Shown here: positions 23,197-32,338 of the stretch, in pieces | Numbering within the stretch: the stretch's first letter is position 1 | Layout: every line of letters begins with the position of its first letter | NCBI RefSeq assembly: GCF_021390395.1 | Contig: NZ_JAJUWT010000040.1 | Coordinates: forward strand, 1-38,975 | Reading direction: 5' to 3' | Length of the DNA stretch: 38,975 bases | DNA from: Saccharothrix sp. S26 | GTDB taxonomy: Bacteria > Actinomycetota > Actinomycetes > Mycobacteriales > Pseudonocardiaceae | Position numbers and translations under genes: made by a program | Notes under the pieces: generated by a model | What the model was told of the DNA's origin: nothing | Databases searched by the model: none | The model's input: only the letters and a program-made list of their open reading frames with translations

Positions 23197-23859
23197 CTAG
23201 GCCCCGCCCCGGACCACCAGACCGGACTCGTAGGCGAACACCACGAGCTGGGCCCGGTCGCGGGCGCGCAGCTTCGTCATCGCGCGGTTGACGTGGGTCT
23301 TCGCGGTCAGCGGGCTGATCACCATGCGGTCGGCGACCTCGTCGTTGGACAGGCCGCGCGCGACCAGCGCCACGGCCTCCCGCTCGCGGTTCGTCAGCTC
23401 CTCCAGCCCCGGGCCGCCGGGGGTGGCGAGCGGCTGGGCGACGAACCGGTCGATCAGCCTGCGGGTGATCGACGGCGCGAGCAGGGCGTCCCCGCGCGCG
23501 GCCACGCGGACCGCGTGCAGGAAGTCCTCCGGCTCGATGTCCTTGACGAGGAAGCCGGCCGCGCCGGCGCGCAGCGCGTGGAAGACGTACTCGTCCAGGC
23601 CGTAGTTGGTCAGGATGACGACGTGCACCGACGCCAGGGCCGGGTCGGCGGCGATGAGCCGGGTCGTCTCGATGCCGTCCATGACCGGCATCTGCACGTC
23701 GACCAGCGCGATGTCGGGCAGGTGCTGCCGGACCAGCTCGACGCCCCGCCTGCCGTCGGCGGCCTCCGCCACCACCTCGATGTCGTCCTCGATGTCCAGC
23801 AGCGCGCGGAAGCCGCTGCGGATGAGCGGCTGGTCGTCCACCAGCACGACGCGGATCAC
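23197..23859 (-). CDS. NarL/LuxR-type response regulator
   Basis: 220 residues from a GTG overlapping the kinase stop (GTGA). Receiver domain with D8, D9 and phospho-acceptor D54 (IALVDVQMPVMDG) and the conserved Lys in GFLVKDIEPEDF; C-terminal LuxR HTH (LTNREREAVALVARGLSNDE, then ISPLTAKTHVNRAMTKL). Works as a pair with the adjacent kinase. Target genes unknown. Confidence 0.94.
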   Translation of the reverse strand: MIRVVLVDDQPLIRSGFRALLDIEDDIEVVAEAADGRRGVELVRQHLPDIALVDVQMPVMDGIETTRLIAADPALASVHVVILTNYGLDEYVFHALRAGAAGFLVKDIEPEDFLHAVRVAARGDALLAPSITRRLIDRFVAQPLATPGGPGLEELTNREREAVALVARGLSNDEVADRMVISPLTAKTHVNRAMTKLRARDRAQLVVFAYESGLVVRGGA

Positions 23860-24998
23860 GACCTCGGCTCCACGGGCAGTTCGGCGTGGACGGTGAAGCC
23901 GCCCTCGCGGCGTGGGGCCGCCCGCAGCCGGCCGCCGAGCGCGGTGGCCCGCTCGCGCATCCCGAGCAGCCCGACACCGGGCGCGGGCTCGTGCCCCGGT
24001 GCGGCCCGGCCGTCGTCGTCGACCCGGATGACCAGCGCGTCGGGCCGGTAGTCGATCCGGACCGACGCGGTCGCGGCGGCGGCGTGCCGGGTGACGTTCG
24101 TGAGCGACTCCTGGACGATCCGGTAGGCGGCGCGCTCGACGGCGGCCGGCACGCCGGTCGGGCGCCCTTCGACGGTCAGCTTCGCGTCGAGGCCCGTCGT
24201 GCGCGCCCGTTGGACGAGCTCCGGGACGTCGTCGAGCCCGTAAGGCGGGTTCCCGCCGTCCGGGTGCACGTGGTCGCGCAGCGCTTCCAGGGTCGCGCGC
24301 AGCTCCCGGGCCGCCTCGCGACCGGCGTCGCGGATGGCCAGCAGGGCCTCCGGCACCTGCTCACCCCGCCTGCCGGCCAGGTGGACCGCGACCTCGGCCT
24401 GCACCTTGATGACCGAGATCTGGTGGGTGAGCGAGTCGTGCAGCTCGCGCGCGATGTGCAGCCGCTCCTCGTCGGCCCGCCGCCGCGCGGTCTCCTCGCG
24501 GGTGCGCTCGGCTTCGTCCGCCCGGCGCTCGGCCTGCCGCAGCGCTTCCCCCGCGGCGGCCGCGGCGATCAGCCAGGCCAGTTCGAGCACGCCCCGGGCC
24601 TGGGCGAACGCCTCACCCGTGGACCCGCCCGGCGAGGACACCATCACCGCGACCGGCAGCGCTGCCAGCACGGCCACGGACCCGAACGCCACCACGACGC
24701 GGTGCCCGGCGCGCACGGCGGTGTAGACCGCGACCAGGTAGGCCACGGCGGGCGCGTCGAAACCCAGGGCCTGGGACCCGACCACGCACAACCCGGTGCC
24801 GGCCAGGACGACGACCGGAGCACGGCGGCGCAGCCCCAGCGCCAGGCCGCCCGCGACCAGCAGCACGTACCCGACCACAGCGGGACCGGCCTCCGGGCGC
24901 TGCTCCGAAAGCCCGGTGACCAGGAGGATCGCGGCAACTCCGACGGCGATCACCCAGTCACCGACCGCGGCCCGAAGACCCGACCGTCCGGTGCTCAT
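23856..24998 (-). CDS. Sensor histidine kinase (HisKA_3 type)
   Basis: 380 residues. Four or five N-terminal membrane helices, then a coiled linker (EALRQAERRADEAERTREET), the HisKA_3 phospho-acceptor H187 in IARELHDSLTHQIS, and a HATPase_c domain with AYRIVQESLTNVTRHA, VDDDGRA and GVGLLGMRERATALGG. No large extracellular domain, so it senses through the membrane region, perhaps envelope stress. It is the first gene of the kinase-regulator pair. Confidence 0.94.
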   Translation of the reverse strand: MSTGRSGLRAAVGDWVIAVGVAAILLVTGLSEQRPEAGPAVVGYVLLVAGGLALGLRRRAPVVVLAGTGLCVVGSQALGFDAPAVAYLVAVYTAVRAGHRVVVAFGSVAVLAALPVAVMVSSPGGSTGEAFAQARGVLELAWLIAAAAAGEALRQAERRADEAERTREETARRRADEERLHIARELHDSLTHQISVIKVQAEVAVHLAGRRGEQVPEALLAIRDAGREAARELRATLEALRDHVHPDGGNPPYGLDDVPELVQRARTTGLDAKLTVEGRPTGVPAAVERAAYRIVQESLTNVTRHAAAATASVRIDYRPDALVIRVDDDGRAAPGHEPAPGVGLLGMRERATALGGRLRAAPRREGGFTVHAELPVEPRS

Positions 24999-25193
24999 GC
25001 GGGCACCCTAACCGGGCGTCCGCGCGGGCGAGTCCTGCGTGCGGACGATCAACCGACTACCGCGCCCGCAGTACTCGAAGGTCCGGTGCCGCGGTCGCGG
25101 CAGCGCGAAGTGACCACAGTGGAACGACGACCGGGAGCGGTCCGCCGGACATGATCACCGCACGTCCCGTCGCCCGAACCCGAGGAGAACCCC

Positions 25194-25598
25194 ATGTCCG
25201 TCCTGTTCACGCTCGCCGCGTCGGCGGCCGACCAAGTCTGCGCGAGCCCGGGGGAGTGCGCGAACCAGGGTGTCGACAACTTCGCCGGCACCCCCCGGCG
25301 CGTCTGGGCGAGCATCGCCGCACTGGTGTCGCTGCTCAGCGTGGTCGTCGGCCGGCTCGCGCGGTCCCGTGCCAACAGGGGTGTCGGCAACGGCGGGCGG
25401 CGCGCCGCGCTCGTGGCCCTGGTCGCCGGGCTGATCGGCGCGGTCAACGGCGCGGTGAACCTGGCCGTCGCGGACGCAGGCCCCGGCAGCGGCAACGGTG
25501 TGGTCGGCGGCGCGGCCGCCCTGGTGCTCGGTGTGGTCGGCGTCGTCCTCGGCCGGCTGGTCCTGGTCCGCGCGCGCCGCGCCGAACCGGTCGGCTGA
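25194..25598 (+). CDS. Small membrane protein (DUF6223-like)
   Basis: 134 residues with three hydrophobic helices (VWASIAALVSLLSVVVGRLA; ALVALVAGLIGAVNGAVNLA; GGAAALVLGVVGVVLGRLVL). The pattern of small-residue-rich helices resembles the DUF6223 family of actinomycetes. GAGGAGAA precedes the ATG. Function unknown; the gene converges on the epimerase gene with 7 bases between. Confidence 0.65.
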   Translation: MSVLFTLAASAADQVCASPGECANQGVDNFAGTPRRVWASIAALVSLLSVVVGRLARSRANRGVGNGGRRAALVALVAGLIGAVNGAVNLAVADAGPGSGNGVVGGAAALVLGVVGVVLGRLVLVRARRAEPVG

Positions 25599-25605
25599 CC
25601 CGGCG

Positions 25606-26517
25606 TCAGTCGCGGGGGAAGGTCTCGGCGAGCGCGTCGTCCACCGACCCCGGGCGGGCCGGCGTGACGAACAGCTCCCGCAGCAGCAGGGCGCCCGCGT
25701 GTGCAGGGTCGATCCCGGACTGCCTGCCCGTCAGCCGCTGCACGAGCCCGGTCAGCCGCAACGCCACCCGCACCACCGCGCCGGGCAGCGCCCGCACCGG
25801 GCGGGGGTGACCGGCGGCGGTGGCGATGCGGCCGATCATGTCCGGCCACGTCAGGTTCTCGAGCGCCACCGGGATGTCCTCGCCGGACGCGCGTTCCAGC
25901 GCGTCGACCGTTTCCTGCGCCACGTGCGCGGCCGTCGTGGCGGCGCTGCCACCGGGCGGCGCGAGCAGCGGCGACCGCGACCGGACCCACCGGTCCAGCG
26001 CGCCCGACCAGTTCGGCAGCCGGTCGCCCGCCCGGCCGAACACGAACGGCAGCTCCAGCACGGCGACCGGCAGGTCGGGCCCGGCCGCCGCCCGGCCCGC
26101 CCGCGCCTGCTCGACCCGGCTGCGGATGTACGGGTGGCGTTCGGCCAGGCCCCACTCGGGGTGCAGGCGGTGGAAGTGGGTGTAGTACGACCCGATCACC
26201 GCGGCCCGGGTCAGCCCTTCCTCGCGGGCGGCCGTGAGCAGCCGCACGACCGGCGCGACGTTGCCCCGGTGGAACACGGGGTACGCGGGCTTGCGCGGCA
26301 CCTCCCGGTCGTCCGCGCCGGCGGCGAACACCACGCCGTCGTGCCCCGCGAGCAACGCCCGGAACGCGGCCTCGGTCGCCGTGGTCGCGTCGACCGCGTG
26401 GTCGACCCCGTCCCGCGCGGTCCGCGCGACCGCCGTCACCCCGTGCCCCCGCGCCCGCAGCCGCCCGACGACGTGCTGCCCGACCAACCCGCTCGCACCC
26501 ACCACCAGGAACCTCAC
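25606..26517 (-). CDS. NAD(P)-dependent epimerase/SDR family protein
   Basis: 303 residues from a GTG. Rossmann nucleotide-binding motif MRFLVVGASGLVGQHVVGRL and strand GVVFAAGADD. The active-site region is atypical (GSYYTHFH, later YIRSR instead of YxxxK), as in atypical extended SDRs. It starts 21 bases after the tyrosinase gene ends, in the same direction, so it may be the third gene of the mel operon. Substrate unknown. Confidence 0.8.
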   Translation of the reverse strand: MRFLVVGASGLVGQHVVGRLRARGHGVTAVARTARDGVDHAVDATTATEAAFRALLAGHDGVVFAAGADDREVPRKPAYPVFHRGNVAPVVRLLTAAREEGLTRAAVIGSYYTHFHRLHPEWGLAERHPYIRSRVEQARAGRAAAGPDLPVAVLELPFVFGRAGDRLPNWSGALDRWVRSRSPLLAPPGGSAATTAAHVAQETVDALERASGEDIPVALENLTWPDMIGRIATAAGHPRPVRALPGAVVRVALRLTGLVQRLTGRQSGIDPAHAGALLLRELFVTPARPGSVDDALAETFPRD

Positions 26518-26538
26518 CCGGCGATCATGCCCTGCCCG

Positions 26539-27360
26539 TCACGCGTAGGTGTAGCTGCCGCGGTGGTCCAGGGTGGAGCTCGCGGTGACGCCGAACGGCT
26601 CCAGCACCTCGTCGACGTCCACGACGTTCGCCACGCCGCCGCCCGGCAGGTAGCGGTCGGCGCCGTAGCCCCACCGGTTCTGCCAGGCCGACCAGAGCCG
26701 GTCGATGTTGCAGTGGTGCAGGAAGAACACCGGGTCGTTCGGCGAGTCGACCTGCGCCATGTGCCCGCCGATCCAGTTGTGCACGCGCCCGTGCAGGCCC
26801 GGGGACAGGCCGCCCTCCATGCGGTTGCGCATCCCGCTGCCGGACGAGGAGCCCCACGGCGAGACGTCGTAGGTCGACACGCCCAGGACGGTGTCGACGT
26901 CGGAGCCGGTGGGCAGCGAGCCGCGCAACGTCATCGCCCGCCGCAGCGAGGTCGAGGACGTGGCGCTGACGTTGATGCGCCACCTCGTGGAGCCGGCGAA
27001 CGGGCCGCTGAGCACCGGGCCGTTGCCGTCCGCGCCGTTGCCGCCCATGAAGTCCGAGGTGAACGGCGCGCCGGTGGTCGAGCGGTTGGCCGTCCAGTTC
27101 CAGTAGGGCAGGTCCACGGCCGGGTTGATCGCCTTCAGGGCGTTCTCCAGCAACAGCAGGTACTGGCGGTGCCACGGCAGGAACGACGGCGACATGTGCG
27201 CGTAGTTGTGGCCGTTGACGGCGTTGAAGTAGGTCATGTGGGTGCGCACGAACCAGTCGTAGTTGCGACCGCTCGACTGCGCCTTGAGCGCCTTCACCGC
27301 CGCCACGAAGTTCGACTTCTCGGTGGCCGTCAGCACGGCCACGCTCTTACGGGTGCCCAT
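26539..27360 (-). CDS. melC2: Tyrosinase (MelC2)
   Basis: 273 residues, the standard size for Streptomyces-type tyrosinases. Copper A ligands are H41 (RTHMTYFN), H55 and H64 (HMSPSFLPWH); copper B ligands are H190 and H194 (LHGRVHNWIGGH) and H216 (FFLHHCNIDRLW). It oxidises tyrosine to DOPA and DOPAquinone, giving melanin. It has no signal peptide and depends on the MelC1 chaperone for copper loading and export. It follows melC1 by 36 bases. Confidence 0.96.
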   Translation of the reverse strand: MGTRKSVAVLTATEKSNFVAAVKALKAQSSGRNYDWFVRTHMTYFNAVNGHNYAHMSPSFLPWHRQYLLLLENALKAINPAVDLPYWNWTANRSTTGAPFTSDFMGGNGADGNGPVLSGPFAGSTRWRINVSATSSTSLRRAMTLRGSLPTGSDVDTVLGVSTYDVSPWGSSSGSGMRNRMEGGLSPGLHGRVHNWIGGHMAQVDSPNDPVFFLHHCNIDRLWSAWQNRWGYGADRYLPGGGVANVVDVDEVLEPFGVTASSTLDHRGSYTYA

Positions 27361-27396
27361 GGGCTCGTGTCCTTTCGGGGCGGTCGAGCACGCCGG

Positions 27397-27825
27397 TCAC
27401 GGGTGCGAGTGGTCGGCGTCGGCGGTCAGCTCCTGGTCGCCGAGCTGGTCCACGGCGAGCCTCGCGAGCTTCTTCAGGCCGTCGCGGTGCTCGCCCTCGT
27501 CCAGCGGGACGGGGTCGAAGTGGTTGAGCGTGCTGAGCACCGCGGTGTAGGTCGCGGCCGAGTCCGGTGCGACGGGCAGCTCGATCTGCACGACCCCGAG
27601 CTTCTTGCCGTTGATGTGGATCTTGTGCTTGCCCTTGTCCTTGTCGTGCTCGCCCTTGATCTTCTTGCCCTTGTAGGTCTCCTCGAAGTCGCGGGGGTCG
27701 GCGAGGAGGGCGGCCCGGTTCGGGCCCGCGAGCGCGCTGGACGAGGCGAAACCGGCCGCGCCGACGACGATCAAGGCGGCGGTCGCGGTGTGGCGGAACA
27801 CGTCGCGGCGGGAGATGTCGTTCAT
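27397..27825 (-). CDS. melC1: Tyrosinase cofactor/chaperone (MelC1)
   Basis: 142 residues from the ATG at 27825 (MNDISRRDVFRHT), with AAGGACT upstream; an in-frame start 19 codons earlier lacks a ribosome-binding site. Twin-arginine signal SRRDVFRH followed by a hydrophobic stretch ending ASSSALA. The mature part has the MelC1 pattern (FEETYKGKKI, KIHINGKKLGVVQIELP, LNHFDPVPL) and a Lys/His/Asp-rich loop. It delivers copper to MelC2 and carries it through the Tat pathway. Confidence 0.93.
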   Translation of the reverse strand: MNDISRRDVFRHTATAALIVVGAAGFASSSALAGPNRAALLADPRDFEETYKGKKIKGEHDKDKGKHKIHINGKKLGVVQIELPVAPDSAATYTAVLSTLNHFDPVPLDEGEHRDGLKKLARLAVDQLGDQELTADADHSHP

Positions 27826-28001
27826 GGGAGTCCTTCGACGGCGTCGGGTTCTTCGAGGCCCCCCAACGGCGTCGTGGCTCACCGTGCCTCATGCCGAGAG
27901 TGAGTCCGTGCGCCTGTCGCGACAACGGCGCTCACCCGTTCGTGTGAGGCATGCACCCGTGTGGGTGGGGTCGAAATCCCCTGGGGCGCACGCCGTGTCG
28001 G

Positions 28002-29174
28002 TCAGGCGGCGCGCAGCGTGAGCAGCGAGATCTCACTTGGCGCGAACACGCGCAGCGGCGGGCCCCAGAAGCCCGCGCCCCGGCTCGTGTAGAGCCGGGT
28101 GCGCTCGCCGTGGCGGCTCAGGCCGGCCAGCACCGGCTGCTGCAAGCGCACCAGCAGGTGGAACGGCCAGATCTGACCGCCGTGCGTGTGCCCGGACAGC
28201 TGCAGGTCGACACCGGCCGCGACCGCCTTGCCGATCTCGCTCGGCTGGTGGGCCAGCAGCACCACCGGGTCGTCGGCGCGCGTGCCCGCGAGCGCCGCGG
28301 CGACGTCCGCGCCGTGCCCGGCCTCGCCCGAGTGGGCACCCGTGACGTCGTCCACGCCCGCGAACACCAGCCGGGCGTCACCGCGCGCCAGCACCCGGTG
28401 CTGGTTGTGCAGGCTCGTCCAGCCCAGCTCGGTCAGGTGGTCCAGCCACGCCTGGGCGTTGGAGAGGTACTCGTGGTTGCCCGACACGTAGAACCGGTGC
28501 CGCGCCCGGACGTCCGCCAGCGGTGCGGCCTGGCCCCGGCGCTGCTCGACCGTGCCGTCGGCGATGTCGCCCACGTGCACGACGACGTCCGGGTCGAGCG
28601 CGTTGACCGCCGCCACCGTCGCCGCGGACCACTTCGTGCGGTCGATCGCGCCGTAGTGGGTGTCGGCGAGCACCGCGATGGTCAGCCCGTCGAACGCCCG
28701 GTCCAGCCGGGGGAGCACCACGTCGGTGCGCTTGACCCGCGGCACCCGGCGAGCCTCCCGGATGCCGTGCGCGACCAGCCCCAGGCCGACGACGAGCAGG
28801 ACGACCGCGACCAGCCGGGCCCGCACCGGGTTCTCCACCCCCGCGACCGCCAGCACGAGCCGCAGCACGTGCGTGATCACGGCCCACGAGAAGAACACCC
28901 ACGCCACGCCCAGCGCCAGGTGCGCGAGCCGTGACGCCCGGTCGGAGTGGCGGCGGCCGTGCGCGCGGACCAGCAGCAGCGGGAACGCCACCGACGTGAC
29001 GACGAAGAACGCCGTGCCGAGGGCTTGCACCGGCCACGGCCACCGGGCTCCCGGCGCGAGCAACCCCGTCCAGGGCACCCAGAACAACAACGCGGTCACC
29101 GTGAGCAACACCGCCGCGAAGATCACGCGTCGCCGCGCGGACGGGCGGGGCGGCGCGGTCGTCGTGCTCGACAT
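28002..29174 (-). CDS. Membrane metallophosphoesterase
   Basis: 390 residues from the ATG at 29174 (GAGGAG upstream). Four N-terminal membrane helices (about 15-135), then a calcineurin-like phosphoesterase domain: LADTHYG (DxH), HVGDIADG (GDxxD), YVSGNHEY (GNHE), LLAHQP (H) and LSGHTHGGQIWPF (GHTHGGQ). The metal ligands are complete. The arrangement is that of the YaeI-like, lipid-linked UDP-diacylglucosamine or phospholipid phosphatases. Substrate unproved. Confidence 0.9.
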   Translation of the reverse strand: MSSTTTAPPRPSARRRVIFAAVLLTVTALLFWVPWTGLLAPGARWPWPVQALGTAFFVVTSVAFPLLLVRAHGRRHSDRASRLAHLALGVAWVFFSWAVITHVLRLVLAVAGVENPVRARLVAVVLLVVGLGLVAHGIREARRVPRVKRTDVVLPRLDRAFDGLTIAVLADTHYGAIDRTKWSAATVAAVNALDPDVVVHVGDIADGTVEQRRGQAAPLADVRARHRFYVSGNHEYLSNAQAWLDHLTELGWTSLHNQHRVLARGDARLVFAGVDDVTGAHSGEAGHGADVAAALAGTRADDPVVLLAHQPSEIGKAVAAGVDLQLSGHTHGGQIWPFHLLVRLQQPVLAGLSRHGERTRLYTSRGAGFWGPPLRVFAPSEISLLTLRAA

Positions 29175-29276
29175 CGGATCTCCTCGGCTTACGGACCAGC
29201 GGGCTCTTATCGACGGTAGACCGCCGTGCGGCCGGTGTCCAAGTTTGGCCCCCGGCCGCGGGGAAAACCTGGTCAC

Positions 29277-29471
29277 ATGGCTGACGAGCACGAACCCGAG
29301 ATCGACACGACCGACGCCTTCCGGGTCGAGACGCCGGAGGAGGACCAGCGCCTGGCCGAGTCCCAGCGCAAGATCGACGAGGCCAAGGTGGTGGCCGCCG
29401 ACCTGGCCAAGACCACCCCGGACCCGCTGCCCGACAGCGAGCCGCCGAAGGAGTCGACGCCGGGGTCGTGA
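29277..29471 (+). CDS. Small acidic hypothetical protein
   Basis: 64 residues, very rich in Asp, Glu and Pro, with a central amphipathic helix (TPEEDQRLAESQRKIDEAKV) and a disordered tail (DPLPDSEPPKESTPGS). Only a weak GGGGA precedes the ATG, 12 bases away. It stands alone between divergent or unrelated genes. Function unknown. A real gene is likely from codon use, but this is not certain. Confidence 0.6.
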   Translation: MADEHEPEIDTTDAFRVETPEEDQRLAESQRKIDEAKVVAADLAKTTPDPLPDSEPPKESTPGS

Positions 29472-29598
29472 CCCAGGGGTGGTGCGGTCCATAGTGGACT
29501 CACCCGAATGGCGGTTGAGAACGTGAACACCGATATGGATAGTTCGATCTTCCGCGTGGTGTTCAGTCGTCCGCCGCTTGACTTGGGGGTAACCGGGC

Positions 29599-31737
29599 GT
29601 GGCTCGTCCAACCCGCACCGTGGTGGACGACCCGCTCTCGTCGCCCGGTCAGGCCGGGCTGCGCCGGACCAGGAAGCTCGCCGAGGTCTACGCCTGGCTC
29701 AGCGCCGTCGCGTTCACCCTGCAACTGTTCTTCGTCGGCACCGGGCCCGCCCGCTTCGCGCTCGCCCTGCTGGTGCCGCTGGTGCTCGCGTCGTGGTGGC
29801 TGAGCCCCACGCGGGACAGTTGGCTGATCGCGATGGTCGAGTGCGTGGTCGCCCACGGCGCGGCGTTCGTGCTGCCCACCCCGCAACCGGTGATCGCGTT
29901 CCTGTTCGCGGTGACCCTGCGCCGCGCCCTGCGGGGCGACAACGAGCCGTTCCCCGTCCGGGCGGTGCCCGCGCTGCTGGGCTACCTGAGCGGGTGCGCG
30001 GTGTGGATCGCGGTCACGCCGGCCGCGGTGACCGGGCCCCTGGTCATGGCGATCCTCATGCCGCTGGTCGGGCTGGGCGTCGGCGCGATGGCGCTGCACG
30101 AGACCACCCGCTCGGCACGGCTGGTGGAGGACGCGCACCGCACCGTGGAGACCGTGGTGCGGGCCAGCCCGGTCGGGCTCGTGCTGGTCGACGCCGACGG
30201 CGCGCCCCGGCTGCACAACGACCGGGCCCGCGAGCTGCTGGCGTGGGCCGCGGCGCGACCGGGACGGGTGCCGTGCCCGCACGGCCCGGACATCACCGCC
30301 TGCGTGCGCGGCTGCCGTTCGGCCCAGGAGGCGGTCGAGGTGCGCGTCACGCGGCCGGACGGCTCCACCGGCGTGCTCGCGGTGCACGCCGTGCCGGTCG
30401 AGCACGTCTCCGAGCAGCACACCGTGATCACCGCGGTGGACGTGAGCAAGCGCCGCGAGCTGGAGGACGAGCTGCGCACCCGGGCCGAGCGGGACGAGCT
30501 GACCGGGCTCGCCGGGCGCACCCACTTCCTGCACCTGGTGGACGACGCGCTGCTGGCCGGGGAGGACGTGGGCCTGCTGGTGATCGACCTCGACGGGTTC
30601 AAGGAGGTCAACGACGCCGAGGGGCACGAGGCGGGTGACTGGTACCTGGTGTCGGCGGCCGAGCGGATCAGCCGGGCCGTCGGACCCGTGGCCACCGCGG
30701 CGCGGCTGGGCGGCGACGAGTTCGCCGTGCTCGCGCCCGGTCACGACGTGCGCGAGTCGGCGCGGCTGGCCACCCGCATCCTGTCGGAGCTGGCGCGGCC
30801 GTTGACCGGGCTGGGGCACGAGACGGTGATCCGGGCCAGCGTCGGCATCGCGGTGTCCGCGCCGGGCATCGGGACGGCGGACCTGCTGCGTGACGCGGAC
30901 ACCGCCATGTACGTGGCCAAGCGCGAGGGCGGTGGGCGGATCCGGCTGTTCCGGCCGGAGATGGGGGAGCAGGTGCTGGCCCGCCAGCGCGACAAGGCCG
31001 ACCTGCGCACCGCCGTGTCCGACGGGCAGTTGGTGCTGCACTACCAGCCGATCGTGGACCTGGCGACGTCGGCGGCGGCGGGCGCGGAGGCGTTGGTGCG
31101 GTGGCAGCGGCCGGGGCACGGGCTGCTCGGGCCCGGTGAGTTCATCGGGCTGGCGGAGGAGACCGGGCTGATCGTGCCGCTGGGCAACAAGGTGCTGGCG
31201 GGCGCGTGCGAGCAGGCCATGCGGTGGCTCCAGCAGGGCCGTTCGCTGGGCGTGACGGTGAACGTGTCGACCCGGCAACTGTCCGCGCCCGCGTTCCTGC
31301 CGTCGTTGGACCGGGTGCTCAAGACCACCGGGCTGCCGCCGGAGCGGTTGACGATCGAGGTGACCGAGTCGGTGTGGGCCGACGGCGCGGCCATGCGCGG
31401 GCTGATGGAGGTGCGGGAGACCGGGGTGCGGGTCGCGTTGGACGACTTCGGCACCGGCTACTCGTCGTTGAGCTACCTGCAGCGCTACCCGTTCGACGTG
31501 GTCAAGATCGACCGCTCGTTCACCGGCGCGCTGTCCGACACCGGCCGCACGGCGGGCGTCGTGCGCTGCATCATCGACCTGGCCGAGGTCCTGGGCGCGC
31601 ACACCGTGGCCGAGGGCATCGAAACCCAGGCCCAGGCCGACTGGCTCCGCAACGCCGGCTGCGCCTACGCCCAGGGCTACCTCTTCGGCCGCCCCGACCT
31701 GGCCGAGAACTGGGACACCCAGCCGTCCGTCCCGTGA
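29599..31737 (+). CDS. Membrane PAS-GGDEF-EAL protein
   Basis: 712 residues from a GTG. About six membrane helices (residues 28-165), a PAS-like domain (175-290, VVRASPVGLVLVDADGA), a GGDEF domain with intact ARLGGDEFAVL (about residue 375) and an EAL domain with intact AEALVRW, EVTESVWAD and DDFGTGYSSLSYL. Both active sites look complete, so it could make and degrade cyclic-di-GMP. In many such proteins one activity dominates. It precedes the Nudix gene by 76 bases. Confidence 0.93.
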   Translation: MARPTRTVVDDPLSSPGQAGLRRTRKLAEVYAWLSAVAFTLQLFFVGTGPARFALALLVPLVLASWWLSPTRDSWLIAMVECVVAHGAAFVLPTPQPVIAFLFAVTLRRALRGDNEPFPVRAVPALLGYLSGCAVWIAVTPAAVTGPLVMAILMPLVGLGVGAMALHETTRSARLVEDAHRTVETVVRASPVGLVLVDADGAPRLHNDRARELLAWAAARPGRVPCPHGPDITACVRGCRSAQEAVEVRVTRPDGSTGVLAVHAVPVEHVSEQHTVITAVDVSKRRELEDELRTRAERDELTGLAGRTHFLHLVDDALLAGEDVGLLVIDLDGFKEVNDAEGHEAGDWYLVSAAERISRAVGPVATAARLGGDEFAVLAPGHDVRESARLATRILSELARPLTGLGHETVIRASVGIAVSAPGIGTADLLRDADTAMYVAKREGGGRIRLFRPEMGEQVLARQRDKADLRTAVSDGQLVLHYQPIVDLATSAAAGAEALVRWQRPGHGLLGPGEFIGLAEETGLIVPLGNKVLAGACEQAMRWLQQGRSLGVTVNVSTRQLSAPAFLPSLDRVLKTTGLPPERLTIEVTESVWADGAAMRGLMEVRETGVRVALDDFGTGYSSLSYLQRYPFDVVKIDRSFTGALSDTGRTAGVVRCIIDLAEVLGAHTVAEGIETQAQADWLRNAGCAYAQGYLFGRPDLAENWDTQPSVP

Positions 31738-31813
31738 CCGCCGCGTTCCGACGCCGAGCCCCGGCGCGGCGGCGCTGATCGTCCGTGGACGGCGGCCGGT
31801 AGCGTCAGGTGGT

Positions 31814-32314
31814 GTGGATCTACTGCCGTTCGACGAGTACGCGGCCTCGCTGAACCGCAAGCGCACCTCCGCCGGTGTCCTCTTCCGGGACGAGGCGGGC
31901 CGCGTCCTGCTGGTCGAGACCTCGTACAAGCCGAACTGGGAGATCCCCGGCGGGTCCGTGGACGCCGGGGAGGCGCCATGGCGAGCGGCTGTGCGCGAAG
32001 TCGCGGAGGAGCTCGGCATCGACCGCCCGCTCGGGCGGCTCCTCGTGATCGACCACATCCCCGCCGACGGACCGATGCCCGAAGGGCTGGCGTTCATCTT
32101 CGACGGCGGCCTGATCACCGACGAAGAGGTGAACGCCGTCGAACTCACCGACCCCGAAATCCGCTCGGTCGGCCTCTACCCGCTGGACGCTGCGCGTGAC
32201 CTGGTGAAACCGCTCCTCGCCCGTCGGCTCCAAGCGGCCCTCGACGCGGTTGGCGCGGGTGAGCCGGCACTCTGCGAATCGGGCGACGCCGTCATCCGCA
32301 CCAGGCTCGGCTGA
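31814..32314 (+). CDS. Nudix hydrolase
   Basis: 166 residues from a GTG. Complete Nudix box GGSVDAGEAPWRAAVREVAEELGI (in its canonical GX5EX7REUXEELG spacing). The flank VLLVETSYKPNWEIPGG is typical of NUDIX proteins of the dinucleotide or NTP type. Substrate unknown. Contrast with the degenerate Nudix at 5473-6120. Confidence 0.92.
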   Translation: MDLLPFDEYAASLNRKRTSAGVLFRDEAGRVLLVETSYKPNWEIPGGSVDAGEAPWRAAVREVAEELGIDRPLGRLLVIDHIPADGPMPEGLAFIFDGGLITDEEVNAVELTDPEIRSVGLYPLDAARDLVKPLLARRLQAALDAVGAGEPALCESGDAVIRTRLG

Positions 32315-32338
32315 TCGGGCAGGGGCCACCTGATCGAC

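Noticed and set aside
27940..28001. Possible tRNA 3' half (GGGGTCGAAATCCCC stem-loop)
   Set aside because: The 7-base loop does not match the T-loop consensus TTCRANY, and no anticodon arm or D arm can be drawn upstream at the right distances.
29563..32148. 861-codon minus-strand open frame opposite the GGDEF-EAL gene
   Set aside because: Composition is His/Arg/Gln/Pro-rich with no domain; the plus strand has intact GGDEF and EAL motifs.
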